A stretch of 12,058 bases of DNA from Spirochaetaceae bacterium (lineage in GTDB: Bacteria > Spirochaetota > Spirochaetia > Treponematales > Breznakiellaceae). The position numbers and the translations under genes are program-made. Within the stretch, counting starts at the first letter, position 1, and each line of letters begins with the position of its first letter. Below the pieces are notes generated by a model that saw only the letters and a program-made list of their open reading frames with translations, made no database searches and was not told the DNA's origin. The stretch spans positions 1 through 12,058 of the forward strand of contig JAIRSS010000268.1 of the NCBI GenBank assembly GCA_031255315.1, given 5' to 3'. Positions 1 to 7,034 of the stretch are shown in pieces.

Positions 1-181
1 CACCAGCACGGCGGGCGATGCTCGTTTCGGTATCCGGTTTCCGGCCGTCCGAAGTATCCAGGGCCAGAATAATTGCCGCCCGTTTAAACAGTTTGACGCT
101 TCTGGTTCCGGTTTTCATGAACGCCTCAAGTTCACGCCGTTCCTGGGCGGTGAGTTCTATGCTCCGTCTGGTTCTGGTCAT
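1..181 (-). CDS. IS630-family transposase, N-terminal part (runs off left edge)
   Basis: Reading the minus strand from ATG at 179-181 gives 60 residues with no stop before the window edge, starting MTRTRRSIELTAQERRELEA and continuing with an FKRAAIILALD helix and an ETSIARRAG segment. This is the usual layout of the N-terminal helix-turn-helix DNA-binding region of IS630/Tc1-mariner-type transposases: a Leu-Thr-x-x-Glu-Arg start, then an RAxIIL helix, then an IARRxG recognition helix. The DDE catalytic domain would lie outside the window, so completeness is unknown. A GGGAGGA ribosome-binding site lies about 8 nt before the ATG, and a plausible promoter lies just upstream, so the 5' end looks intact. 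I could not identify the terminal inverted repeat or the TA target duplication. Family assignment is by pattern recognition only. Confidence 0.75.
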   Translation of the reverse strand, partial: MTRTRRSIELTAQERRELEAFMKTGTRSVKLFKRAAIILALDTSDGRKPDTETSIARRAG

Positions 182-203
182 AGGCGGTATTCCTCCCGCC
201 GGA

Positions 204-232
204 ATACTATCACGTCTACCCCGTTTTGTAAA
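204..232 (-). promoter_or_regulatory. Putative promoter of the IS630-type transposase
   Basis: On the minus strand TTTACA (232-227) is followed after exactly 17 nt by TAGTAT (209-204). The transposase start codon is 23 nt further on and is preceded by GGGAGGA. The match is 5/6 at -35 and 4/6 at -10. It is predicted from sequence only. Confidence 0.45.
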
Positions 233-282
233 CATTTAGGCATTACTCTCTGCCGGTTAAAATAAACGCCGCCGCCCTGGGT

Positions 283-867
283 TTAAGCCTCCGCGTTCCG
301 TCCAGTTTTGCGGTAAACACTAATATAATCGACGAAAGAAACCAGCGCTAGAACCACGGAAACAACGAATATGATAATCGCGGAGACATGGAAGGCGGCG
401 TACAAGCGAATGTCCAGCCCGAGACGTTCCGCGCTTGAGGCCAGAAGGGCAACCGCGCCGGCGACCATGTAAGCAACGGCTTTGATTTTGCCGCCTTTAC
501 GAGCGCCCAGAGCAACGCCTTTTTTCATCATCAGGATGCGGACAAAGAGAATGCCGAATTCCCGGTATAGAATCAGCAATAAGAGAACCCCGGGGAGAAT
601 ACCATCCAAAACAAAACAGAAGAAATAGCTTATACGGACCAGAACGTCCGCAAAAGGATCAAAAAGTTTGCCGAAGTCGCTTACCTCTCCGCGCTTACGG
701 GCGATTTTTCCATCAAGCAGATCCGAGATCTCGGAGATGATAAACAGGGCCCAGAGCAGCGAAACGGCCAGCGGCTGGCTGCCCGCGAGGGGCGGCAGAA
801 GATAAATCACAAAGAAAACCGGCGCCAGAATGAGCCGTACAGAAGTTATTTTATCGGCAAGTGTCAT
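283..867 (-). CDS. pgsA: CDP-alcohol phosphatidyltransferase, probably phosphatidylglycerophosphate synthase
   Basis: This 194-residue integral membrane protein carries the complete CDP-alcohol phosphotransferase signature D49-x2-D52-G53-x2-A56-R57-x8-G66-x3-D70-x3-D74. The four Asp residues bind the two metal ions and the CDP-linked substrate. The start (MTLADKITSVRLILAPVFFV) and the length are typical of PgsA, which makes phosphatidylglycerophosphate from CDP-diacylglycerol and glycerol 3-phosphate at the cytoplasmic membrane. Hydrophobic segments lie at about 11-28, 34-48, 77-108, 130-146 and 157-180. The residue after the last Asp is Val rather than the frequent Lys. The gene is the last of a probable minus-strand operon, 68 nt after the M32 peptidase gene. 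Its ribosome-binding site is weak. Another CDP-alcohol transferase, such as a cardiolipin or phosphatidylinositol-phosphate synthase, is not excluded, so the symbol is less certain than the family. Confidence 0.85.
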   Translation of the reverse strand: MTLADKITSVRLILAPVFFVIYLLPPLAGSQPLAVSLLWALFIISEISDLLDGKIARKRGEVSDFGKLFDPFADVLVRISYFFCFVLDGILPGVLLLLILYREFGILFVRILMMKKGVALGARKGGKIKAVAYMVAGAVALLASSAERLGLDIRLYAAFHVSAIIIFVVSVVLALVSFVDYISVYRKTGRNAEA

Positions 868-935
868 GGCTTCAGTATAAGGACGGCATACGGCTTCGTC
901 AACGAACCGCGTTGCCCCATCCGGCGCCGCGGTGG

Positions 936-2477
936 TTACAGTGTATATATATCCGTGTACTTTCCTTCAATATATTCCAGGAAGGGAGCGACAGACAGCT
1001 TTTCCCCGGTAACTTTGAGAAGCAGATCCGCCGGGTCAAGCCGGCGGCCCCAGGTATAGATGTTTTCCCGCAGCCATTGGCGTATGGCGGAAAAGTTTCC
1101 CCGGGCAATATCGCTCTCGTAGTCCGGCAGGTCCCGCCGCAGGGTGTTCAGAAATTGGAGGCCGTAAAGGTTTCCCAGGGCGTAACTGGGGAAATAGCCG
1201 AAAGAGCCCATAGACCAGTGGACATCCTGCAAAACCCCTTCGGCGTCGGTTTCAGGTTCTACGCCAAGAAGTTCCTTCATGGAGCGCCGCCAGGCGCGGG
1301 GGAGGTCCTCCACCGGGAGATCCCCGGAAAAAAGCCGCCGCTCCAGTTCAAAGCGGAGGATAACGTGGAGGCTGTAACTCAGCTCATCGGCTTCAATGCG
1401 GATAAGAGAAGGGCTGACCCGGTTTACAGCGCGATAGAAGCCGTCCGTGGTGACTGATCCAAGTTGTTCGGGGAAAAGGGCCTTGAGCTGTGGAAACAGG
1501 CATTCCCAAAAAGCGCGGCTTCTGCCGAAAACGTTTTCCCACAGCCGCGACTGGGACTCGTGTATACCCATAGAAACCCCTTCGGCCAGACAGGTTCCCC
1601 GGAGCTCCGGGTCAATGTCCATCTCGTAAAAGGCGTGGCCCGACTCGTGGATGGTGGAAAATATGGCGGAAAGGACGCTGGTCTCTTTATAGTGGGTGGT
1701 TATGCGGACATCGTCAAAGCCGAGAGTCGTGGTAAAGGGATGAGCGCTTGTGTCCAGGCGGCCCCGGCTGAGATCGAAGCCCAGCCTCTCCATGAGCGTC
1801 CGGCTATACCGGGCCTGCCGTTCCGTATCATAGGATTGGTTCAGAAAAGCGCGCTCCCCTTCTATTTCCGGGGAGGCGGCGGTCTTAGCGCGTATCTGTT
1901 TGAGAAGGGCCGACAGCCCCTCTCTCAGAGGGCCAAAGAGACGGGCGATTTCTTCAGCGGCGATTCCCGGCTCATGAGCGTCCAGGAGGCCGTCGTAAAC
2001 GGCGGCCCCGGTAAAGCCCCAATACTCGGCGCGCATACGGGCAAAATCCACCATTGTTCCAAGATAGGGGACAAAGGCGGCAAAATCGTTTTTACGCCGG
2101 GCCTTTACCCAGGCGGTTTGGGACAGGCTCGCGGCACGGGCCGCAGCCGCGACAAAACCGGGGGGAAGTTTCACCGCCCGGTCATAGCGGCGGCGCAGCA
2201 CCCGGCAAAAGTCCCGCTCAACCGGGGGGAGCGCTTCGTCACCTGAAGGATTTCCCTCGTCAGACCCCAGGTCCGCGAGGAGCCGCCCTACGCGGGGATC
2301 CGTGAGCCGCTCATGGGCAAGACCCTCAACAAGGGCAAGTTGATCCGCCCGCTCCTCAACGCCCCGCGACGGGAGGTTCGTTTCCTGGTCCCAATGAAGA
2401 ATGGCCGCCGTCTTTTCCAGGAGACAGCAGTCCCGATCAATAGCATGTAATTGTTTAAGAGCGTCTTTAGATTTCAT
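936..2477 (-). CDS. Carboxypeptidase Taq-type metallocarboxypeptidase (peptidase family M32)
   Basis: The 513-residue product matches the usual length of family M32, which are cytoplasmic zinc (or cobalt) carboxypeptidases that remove C-terminal residues from peptides. The zinc site is visible: H277-E278-S-G-H281 (HExxH), with the third ligand E307 in GIHESQSRLWEN, 26 residues after the second His as in characterised members. Other family blocks are the N-terminal LHWDQETNLP (28-37), YDGLLDAHEPG (161-171), ADELSYSLHVILRFELE (363-379) and SFGYFPSYALGNLYG (425-439). No signal peptide is present. It lies 32 nt downstream of the kinase-like gene and 68 nt upstream of the phosphatidyltransferase gene, all on one strand, so co-transcription is likely. 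The ribosome-binding site is poor (AAGGG close to the ATG). The start is chosen because the conserved N-terminal helix begins directly after it. Confidence 0.93.
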   Translation of the reverse strand: MKSKDALKQLHAIDRDCCLLEKTAAILHWDQETNLPSRGVEERADQLALVEGLAHERLTDPRVGRLLADLGSDEGNPSGDEALPPVERDFCRVLRRRYDRAVKLPPGFVAAAARAASLSQTAWVKARRKNDFAAFVPYLGTMVDFARMRAEYWGFTGAAVYDGLLDAHEPGIAAEEIARLFGPLREGLSALLKQIRAKTAASPEIEGERAFLNQSYDTERQARYSRTLMERLGFDLSRGRLDTSAHPFTTTLGFDDVRITTHYKETSVLSAIFSTIHESGHAFYEMDIDPELRGTCLAEGVSMGIHESQSRLWENVFGRSRAFWECLFPQLKALFPEQLGSVTTDGFYRAVNRVSPSLIRIEADELSYSLHVILRFELERRLFSGDLPVEDLPRAWRRSMKELLGVEPETDAEGVLQDVHWSMGSFGYFPSYALGNLYGLQFLNTLRRDLPDYESDIARGNFSAIRQWLRENIYTWGRRLDPADLLLKVTGEKLSVAPFLEYIEGKYTDIYTL

Positions 2478-2509
2478 GCCCTTATTTCTACAAAATTAAC
2501 GGCTAAATC

Positions 2510-3331
2510 TCAAGGTATGATGCTGTATTCCTGGACCACCTGAATCTCGGAATTGATCGAACCGTCGGGAACCGCTTCCCGGGCGGCGGTGGCCGCGGCT
2601 TCCGCCAGCGCCTGAGAATTGGAGACGCCATACAGGGTTACGGTTTTTCCCTCCACTGACGTTTCCAGAAAATGAATGGGGATTCCTTTTTCGTAGGAGA
2701 TATGGTGTACCACATGCTGACCCAGGATCAGTTCCTGAAGGCGCTCCGTATTCCGGGCCGCTGTTTCTTCGGTGAGCACCCGATCCTGGTGGAATTTGAT
2801 GATCTCCGCAGCCGTGGAAGGGGGCAGGGTTCCGGTGTTCAAGATAAGGTGGTAATTTGACGGTTCTTTCCATTCTATTTCAAAAAAATAGCGGTGGAAC
2901 CCCGCACGGTCCCTGTCGCTCTGGTCAACGATCTGACGGGCGCGTTTTTCATCACAGCGGAAATAATTCTTGACCCGCTCATACCGGATATGTTCGGGCG
3001 CCACCAGAAAAACGGACAATACGCCGGGAACGCCCTGGAAAAACGCGCCGGCCCCGCGGCCCATGAAGACGCAGTTCCCTTCGGCGGCCTCGGCCAAGAT
3101 AGCGGTTTTCAGATAATGAAGATATTCGTCCCGATCCTGGGACAGAGAGGCCAAGAACGAAGGTTTCCGCTCATCGTATTTCTCGAATTTCCGGCCCGCG
3201 ACTCCGTACGATTTGATTCGTTCTTCCAAGTCCGGCTTATCCACGAGCCGGCAGTCTGAAATCTTCGACAGCTCCTGGGCGGTTTCATCACCCAGGGCCG
3301 CTAATTCGCGGGAAATAGTTACGATCTTCAT
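2510..3331 (-). CDS. Cytidylate-kinase-like protein with degenerate P-loop and C-terminal BON-like domain
   Basis: This 273-residue protein has two parts. Residues 1-185 follow the cytidylate-kinase-like family (Cytidylate_kin2 type): MKIVTISREL start, RLVDK at 28-32, FMGRGAGAFF (89-98), an FLVAPEHIRYERV strand-helix (108-120) and DQSDRDRAGFHRYFF (136-150). The nucleotide-binding loop, usually GSGGREIA after ISRE, reads AALGDETA here (11-18), so the Walker A glycines and the basic residue are lost. Residues about 195-268 (VEGKTVTLYGVSNSQAL, then an Ala-rich helix, then a final EIQVVQEY strand) resemble a BON-type alpha/beta domain, known in envelope or phospholipid-binding proteins. The start is set at 3331, not the upstream ATG at 3376, because AAGGAGG lies 5 nt before it and the family's MKIVTISRE start coincides. 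It is the first gene of the minus-strand operon. Kinase activity is doubtful; a regulatory or sensing role is only a guess. Confidence 0.82.
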   Translation of the reverse strand: MKIVTISRELAALGDETAQELSKISDCRLVDKPDLEERIKSYGVAGRKFEKYDERKPSFLASLSQDRDEYLHYLKTAILAEAAEGNCVFMGRGAGAFFQGVPGVLSVFLVAPEHIRYERVKNYFRCDEKRARQIVDQSDRDRAGFHRYFFEIEWKEPSNYHLILNTGTLPPSTAAEIIKFHQDRVLTEETAARNTERLQELILGQHVVHHISYEKGIPIHFLETSVEGKTVTLYGVSNSQALAEAAATAAREAVPDGSINSEIQVVQEYSIIP

Positions 3332-3400
3332 AAGCGCCTCCTTGAGCCGCGCCGCTAACCAGGACCCGTTCAGCAAGCCGGTCTTGAGCGCACGCTTTTA

Positions 3401-3430
3401 AACATAACGCTTCAGGAAGGGACTTGTCAA
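3401..3430 (-). promoter_or_regulatory. Putative promoter of the kinase-like / M32 / pgsA operon
   Basis: On the minus strand a perfect TTGACA (3430-3425) is followed after 18 nt by TATGTT (3406-3401, 4/6 match to TATAAT). This places transcription start near 3393, about 60 nt before the start codon at 3331. It lies in the 128-bp divergent gap. The opposite strand of the same gap shows no equally good promoter for the NUDIX gene. Confidence 0.5.
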
Positions 3431-3459
3431 AAAAAAAGATAGGGAGGATTGTTTAGCTC

Positions 3460-4035
3460 ATGGAAAACGCGCATTTGATTTGGAATGAAAAAAGCGGGAA
3501 AGACCTGCTCAAGAACCGGATTTTTACGATACGGGAGCGGGTGTGCGCTTCTCCCGAAGGGCGGGAAGGGACATTTTCGGTGATACAGTGCCCGGATTGG
3601 GCCATTGTGATCCCCCTGCTGGAACGGCCCGCCGGGGATTCCTTTGTCATGGTTCGCCAGTGGCGGCACGGGTCCCGGTCGTTGAGCCTGGAGTTCCCCG
3701 GCGGCGTATGCGAGGCGGGGGAAGAGCCGGAAGCGGCGGCGGCGCGGGAACTGACGGAAGAAACCGCCTACCTGCCGGGACGCATCCTGAAATTGGGGGA
3801 AATGAGCCCTAACCCGGCGATCATGACCAACCGGGTTCACTTCTTTCTGGCTGAAAACGTTCGGGATACGGGAAACCGGAACCTGGACGCCGACGAATAC
3901 GTTGACGTAGAAATCGTCCCGGCGGAAACAGTGATCCAGAATATGGGAAAACCGCCGTATATTCATTCCCTCATGGCGGCGGCGCTGATGCTCTACCTGC
4001 GAACCGGGGGAGCCGCCAAAAACCACGGGCCTTAG
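3460..4035 (+). CDS. NUDIX hydrolase (ADP-ribose pyrophosphatase-like)
   Basis: This 191-residue cytoplasmic protein carries a Nudix box at 82-104: G82-x5-E88-x7-R96-E97-L98-x-E100-E101, with the metal-binding Glu residues intact. The usual Gly near the end is Ala103 (ETAY rather than ExGU). LEFPGG precedes the box, and SPNPAIMTNRVHFFLAENV follows (116-134). Both are typical of the ADP-ribose/NDP-sugar pyrophosphatase branch, which hydrolyses nucleoside diphosphates linked to sugars. The substrate cannot be set from sequence. ATG at 3460 is chosen because an in-frame TAG lies two codons upstream. GGAGG at 3443-3447 sits 12 nt before the ATG, slightly far. The gene is the only clear plus-strand gene, divergent from the operon to its left and convergent with the LysM gene to its right. 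Confidence 0.9.
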   Translation: MENAHLIWNEKSGKDLLKNRIFTIRERVCASPEGREGTFSVIQCPDWAIVIPLLERPAGDSFVMVRQWRHGSRSLSLEFPGGVCEAGEEPEAAAARELTEETAYLPGRILKLGEMSPNPAIMTNRVHFFLAENVRDTGNRNLDADEYVDVEIVPAETVIQNMGKPPYIHSLMAAALMLYLRTGGAAKNHGP

Positions 4036-4040
4036 ACGGA

Positions 4041-4094
4041 GAGGCTTTTTCATAGACCGTGCGCGTTTAGCGCATAGTCTATGAAAAAAGCCTC
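4041..4094. terminator. Long hairpin between convergent genes, probable bidirectional terminator
   Basis: The arms 4041-4064 and 4070-4094 are near-perfect inverted repeats: GAGGC, five or six T, CATAGAC, two unpaired positions, TGCGC. The loop is 5 nt (GTTTA). The T-run in one arm and the A-run in the other give each transcript a U-rich stretch, although it lies inside the stem rather than after it. It begins 6 nt after the NUDIX stop codon and ends 16 nt past the stop codon of the LysM gene on the opposite strand, as expected for a shared terminator. Confidence 0.6.
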
Positions 4095-4110
4095 ATCACG
4101 CCTTTCGCCT

Positions 4111-5151
4111 CTATTGCTGGAGAGGGGGGTACTCCGTGGATGCGTCCCACATGCCCTGCCGGATTTCTCCCTGAATGCTGGGGATGTCGAGGATTATACC
4201 GGGGGTGATCAAATTGGGATTGTCGGCGTCGGGAAGACGGGATCGATTCGCTTCATAAATGATGTTCCATTTGGAGGGATCTCCGTAGACCCACGACCGT
4301 TCCGCGATATTCCAGAAACAGTCCCTGGAGAGAGCCCAGGGACGGACCGTATACTGAGCGGGCAGGACAGGCTCCACCGCTGCCGGAACCTCCTCAGGGA
4401 CCTCCGCGAGAGATTCCTCCTCCTGACCATCGAAAAAAAATTCCACTATCGCTTCTTCTTCTTCAGGAACTTCTGGTTCCGAAACATCTGGTTCTGAAAC
4501 TTCCGGGAAAATCTCCACGAGCAGCACGTCCTCTTCTTCCAGAAGCTCCGGGAAAATCTCCGCCCCTATATCCTCCTCCAACTCCTCCTCTGGGGGAAGC
4601 TCGGCGAGGACTTCCGGGGGTTCCTCCGGGGGAGGCTCCTGAACGTCAGCCAGAACAAAAAGAACCTGGTTTGCGGATTCAACCGCTTCGTCCCATTGTT
4701 CCGCCGAACGCTCGGTTATTGCCTGATCGTAAAAAGCCTGACCCTGGGCGAATTCATCGGGATACCTGTCGGGAGCGCTCACCGCAACGGCCCACTCAAG
4801 ACGGGACCGGGCCGCGGCAATAGCGTCATTCGCCGCTTTGATTTTGAGCTGCACGGCGACGTATTCATCCGACAACTGGGCGTTTCGTATCGCTTCCGCC
4901 GCGTATTGAGCCGCGGCGTCGTAATCCCCGGCTTCGTAGGTCTCCTCGGCTAAATTGGTTAAGCGCAGACTTTCCTGGTAATATTGGTTGTTATGGATAT
5001 TAGCGGGTATTTCCGGACCGGCGGCGTCAAAATCATCCGCGGCGGCCAGGACGGCCAAAGGATTGAATTCGAGCCGGAACGCTTCCTTCTCGGCGAATAT
5101 TCCATACGTTCCTGCCAATAACAGCGCCGCAAGCGCTATACTCCGGTTCAT
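4111..5151 (-). CDS. Secreted TPR-like protein with acidic linker and C-terminal LysM domain
   Basis: This 346-residue protein starts with a Sec signal peptide (about 1-20, ending GIFA before EKEAF; no lipobox Cys). Residues about 55-168 form paired helices with TPR-like character (AEETYEAGDYDAAAQYAAEA; QWDEAVESANQVLF). Residues 171-265 are an extremely acidic Pro/Glu linker. Residues 266-325 are a LysM domain in the form seen in treponemes (YTVRPWALSRDCFWNIAERS, then KWNIIYEANRSRLP, then NPNLITPGIILDIPS), expected to bind peptidoglycan in the periplasm. The ATG directly follows the TAA of the upstream lipoprotein gene, and its ribosome-binding site GGGAGGAA overlaps the last codons of that gene, so translation is probably coupled. 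The pair may link the outer membrane or periplasm to the cell wall. That role is inferred from the domains. Confidence 0.85.
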   Translation of the reverse strand: MNRSIALAALLLAGTYGIFAEKEAFRLEFNPLAVLAAADDFDAAGPEIPANIHNNQYYQESLRLTNLAEETYEAGDYDAAAQYAAEAIRNAQLSDEYVAVQLKIKAANDAIAAARSRLEWAVAVSAPDRYPDEFAQGQAFYDQAITERSAEQWDEAVESANQVLFVLADVQEPPPEEPPEVLAELPPEEELEEDIGAEIFPELLEEEDVLLVEIFPEVSEPDVSEPEVPEEEEAIVEFFFDGQEEESLAEVPEEVPAAVEPVLPAQYTVRPWALSRDCFWNIAERSWVYGDPSKWNIIYEANRSRLPDADNPNLITPGIILDIPSIQGEIRQGMWDASTEYPPLQQ

Positions 5152-6699
5152 TTAATTATTTCCTCCCAGCATTGCTTCGGCTTGCCGCAGTATTTCATCA
5201 CTAGCGGCGGTTTTTGCTTGCGCTTCCTGTATCATTTGTTCCGCCGCCTGGCGTTTTTCAGCGGCGCTTGTCGCCGCCGCTGAAAACAACGTGGCGGACT
5301 GAACATACTCGTCAACCGCTTCAGGGTAACGCTCCTCCTGTAAGGAAGTCTCGGCCTGGTCGTAAAGCGTCTGGGCGGTTTCGTATTCGTTCCGAACCGC
5401 TACGTCGGCTTTAATGTCCAGAGCCGCCTGACGCGCAGCGCTGGCGGCCGCCTGGCTTTCGGCGGAGCAGCTCTTCCATCCGGTTTGCAGCACCCCGTTA
5501 TACTCCGTCTGAGCCGTTTCCGCCTGAAGAAATATTTCGTTTATATCCGCTTCATCGTCATAGGGCAGCGCGTCATAGCCGTCGAAAGCGGCCGCCGCCG
5601 CCGCTTGGGCGGCGTCATACGTATCGGGATCGTATTCCCCAAACCCATAGTCCTCGATCTCCCGCCATACCACATAGGTTTCGGCCCCGGTTTTCAAAAG
5701 CTGGAACATATTCAGCGCCAAATACCCGGCCCGGACGGCGGCGGAATAATCCTCTGCCGCGTACAGTTCCAGGGCGGTATCAATCATATCGTCCGCGGTC
5801 TGAAAGCGGTCAGGCAGACTGTCCTGGGCCCCCGCCTCCAGCGCCGCCTGACGCGCCGCGCTGGCGGCCTCCTGGCTTTCGGCGGAATAGTTCCTCCATC
5901 CGGTTTTTAGCAGCCCGTTATATTCCGCCTGAGCCGTTTCCGCCTGAAGAAATACTTCGTTTATATCCGCTTCATCGTCATGGGGCAGCGCGTCATAGCC
6001 GTCGAAAGCGGCCGCCGCCGCCGCCTGGGCTGAGTCATACGCACCGGGATCGTATTCCCCGAACTCATAGTCCTCGATCTCCCGCCATACCACATAGGTT
6101 TCGGCCCCGGTTTTCAAAAGCTGGAACATATTCAGCGCCAAATAACCGGCCCGGGCGGCGGCGTAATAATCCTCTGCCGCATACAGTTCCAGGGCGGTAT
6201 CAACCATATCGTCCGCGGTCTGAAGGCAGTCAGGCAGACTGTCCTGGGCCCCCGCCTCCAGGGCCGCTTCCCGGGCTTGTTGTACCTGCTCTTCCAGGGC
6301 TTTAGCGGCCTGGGGCGCGGCGCGGCTAAAAGCGTCGTCAAATGCCGCCGCCGCTTGTTCATACCGGGCGGCGGATTCCTGAGTGTTCTTCAATATATCA
6401 GTTTTTTCCTGTTCTCCCGCCGCGGCGTACTGATTTTCCGCGGCCTCCCATTCCTCAGCCGCGTACTCGGAGCCTCCAAAGTCAAACGCCCGCTTTCGGG
6501 CTTCCTCCGCCTTCTGCTTAACCGCCGCTAAAGAATCCAACGCCGCCTGATCCGGCGGGCCCAGGCTGGGATCCGGCGCGGGCTGAACTTCCTCCACCGC
6601 CGGAGGCTCTTCCACAGGCGGCGGAGCGCTCCCGCAGGAAACTCCTCCCGCAAGAATCAACACGCCCAGTAAGGGGATTAAAATACGCACTTTTTTCAT
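5152..6699 (-). CDS. Ala-rich helical lipoprotein with a 140-residue tandem duplication
   Basis: The 515-residue product begins with a lipoprotein signal peptide (MKKVRILIPLLGVLILAG...), with the acylated Cys at residue 22. The preceding G-V-S is a relaxed lipobox of the kind common in spirochaetes. A Pro/Glu-rich tether (25-50) follows, then Ala/Glu/Gln-rich helices with TPR-like spacing. Residues about 149-288 and 289-428 are near-identical units containing LPDxxQTADDMxDTALELYA, GYLALNMFQLLKTGAETYVV and DEADINExFLQAETAQ. The C-terminus (about 430-515) is again helical. The start at 6699 is preferred over an upstream ATG at 6753 because GGAGG lies 8 nt before it and it gives a normal signal peptide. 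It forms a two-gene unit with the LysM gene. The catalytic or binding role is unknown; a scaffold role in the envelope is likely. Confidence 0.8.
   Translation of the reverse strand: MKKVRILIPLLGVLILAGGVSCGSAPPPVEEPPAVEEVQPAPDPSLGPPDQAALDSLAAVKQKAEEARKRAFDFGGSEYAAEEWEAAENQYAAAGEQEKTDILKNTQESAARYEQAAAAFDDAFSRAAPQAAKALEEQVQQAREAALEAGAQDSLPDCLQTADDMVDTALELYAAEDYYAAARAGYLALNMFQLLKTGAETYVVWREIEDYEFGEYDPGAYDSAQAAAAAAFDGYDALPHDDEADINEVFLQAETAQAEYNGLLKTGWRNYSAESQEAASAARQAALEAGAQDSLPDRFQTADDMIDTALELYAAEDYSAAVRAGYLALNMFQLLKTGAETYVVWREIEDYGFGEYDPDTYDAAQAAAAAAFDGYDALPYDDEADINEIFLQAETAQTEYNGVLQTGWKSCSAESQAAASAARQAALDIKADVAVRNEYETAQTLYDQAETSLQEERYPEAVDEYVQSATLFSAAATSAAEKRQAAEQMIQEAQAKTAASDEILRQAEAMLGGNN
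5416..6255 (-). repeat. Two tandem 420-bp copies inside the lipoprotein gene
   Basis: The segments 5416-5835 and 5836-6255 align base for base with an exact 420-nt period and few differences. For example, the blocks at 5538 and 5958, and at 5641 and 6061, are almost identical. Similarity continues about 15 nt past 6255. The period is a multiple of three, so each copy adds 140 in-frame residues. The high identity points to a recent duplication or ongoing gene conversion. Confidence 0.9.
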
Positions 6700-6715
6700 G
6701 CTTCTATCCTCCAAA

Positions 6716-6734
6716 GTAATACGGTAAATATTAC
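6716..6734. promoter_or_regulatory. Small inverted repeat upstream of the lipoprotein gene
   Basis: GTAATA (6716-6721) and TATTAC (6729-6734) are separated by 7 nt, within an AT-rich stretch about 17-35 nt before the lipoprotein start codon. The position would suit an operator, but a six-base arm can occur by chance. Confidence 0.25.
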
Positions 6735-6744
6735 TATTAACATC

Positions 6745-6778
6745 GGAAAACATGGGCTAAAAGCTCTCATGTTTTTCC
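6745..6778. repeat. Imperfect hairpin upstream of the lipoprotein gene
   Basis: GGAAAACATG plus GGCT on the left pairs with AGCTCTCATGTTTTTCC on the right, with small bulges, around an A-rich loop. It lies about 50-80 nt upstream of the lipoprotein start codon. It could be a leader structure, or a leftover terminator of the upstream transcription unit. Confidence 0.4.
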
Positions 6779-6792
6779 AAAAAAATTGATCC

Positions 6793-6816
6793 TGTTCCAA
6801 ACTGATTTTTGGAACA
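6793..6816. repeat. Palindromic element, copy A (TGTTCCAAA...TTTGGAACA)
   Basis: Perfect 9-bp arms TGTTCCAAA (6793-6801) and TTTGGAACA (6808-6816) surround a 6-nt loop and are followed by GCCTTGAC. The same pattern with changes recurs in the same orientation at 7106-7139, so it is a dispersed repeat type and not a single hairpin. Confidence 0.6.
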
Positions 6817-6873
6817 GCCTTGACTGTTAGTACCTCGTAAACACGAAATGCCCAAAATATATGCCAACAAAGT

Positions 6874-6902
6874 CCACAGATTACGCGGATTTTTACAGAT
6901 TA
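6874..6902. repeat. Fragment of a dispersed GGATTACGCGGATT-type repeat
   Basis: The segment CACAGATTACGCGGATTTTT followed by ACAGATTAT shares its core with the copies at 10994-11119. A degenerate ACACGAAATGCC motif sits 35 nt to its left. Short repeats of this appearance are scattered between genes in many bacterial genomes; I recall the type but cannot name a mechanism. Confidence 0.45.
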
Positions 6903-7034
6903 TGAACACCTTTGAGCCTTTACAAAGTATTGGGGGTAAATTCCCTTTCCGCTTTGTCCATATCGCGCTCCCTCATAATGATACATGTATGACCCGGTAT
7001 CTGGCAAGCGCCGGTTTCGGGAAACAAGCCCAGA

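Noticed and set aside
18..239. 73-residue plus-strand frame at the left edge
   Set aside because: The opposite strand encodes a clear IS630-type transposase N-terminus with ribosome-binding site and promoter over the same bases.
861..2246. Two long plus-strand open frames (861-1457 and 1464-2246)
   Set aside because: Both are antisense to the M32 peptidase gene, which has an intact zinc site and full family length.
3427..4053. 208-residue minus-strand frame, longer than the NUDIX gene it overlaps
   Set aside because: The plus strand has an intact Nudix box and ribosome-binding site; the minus-strand product is Arg/Pro-rich without motifs.
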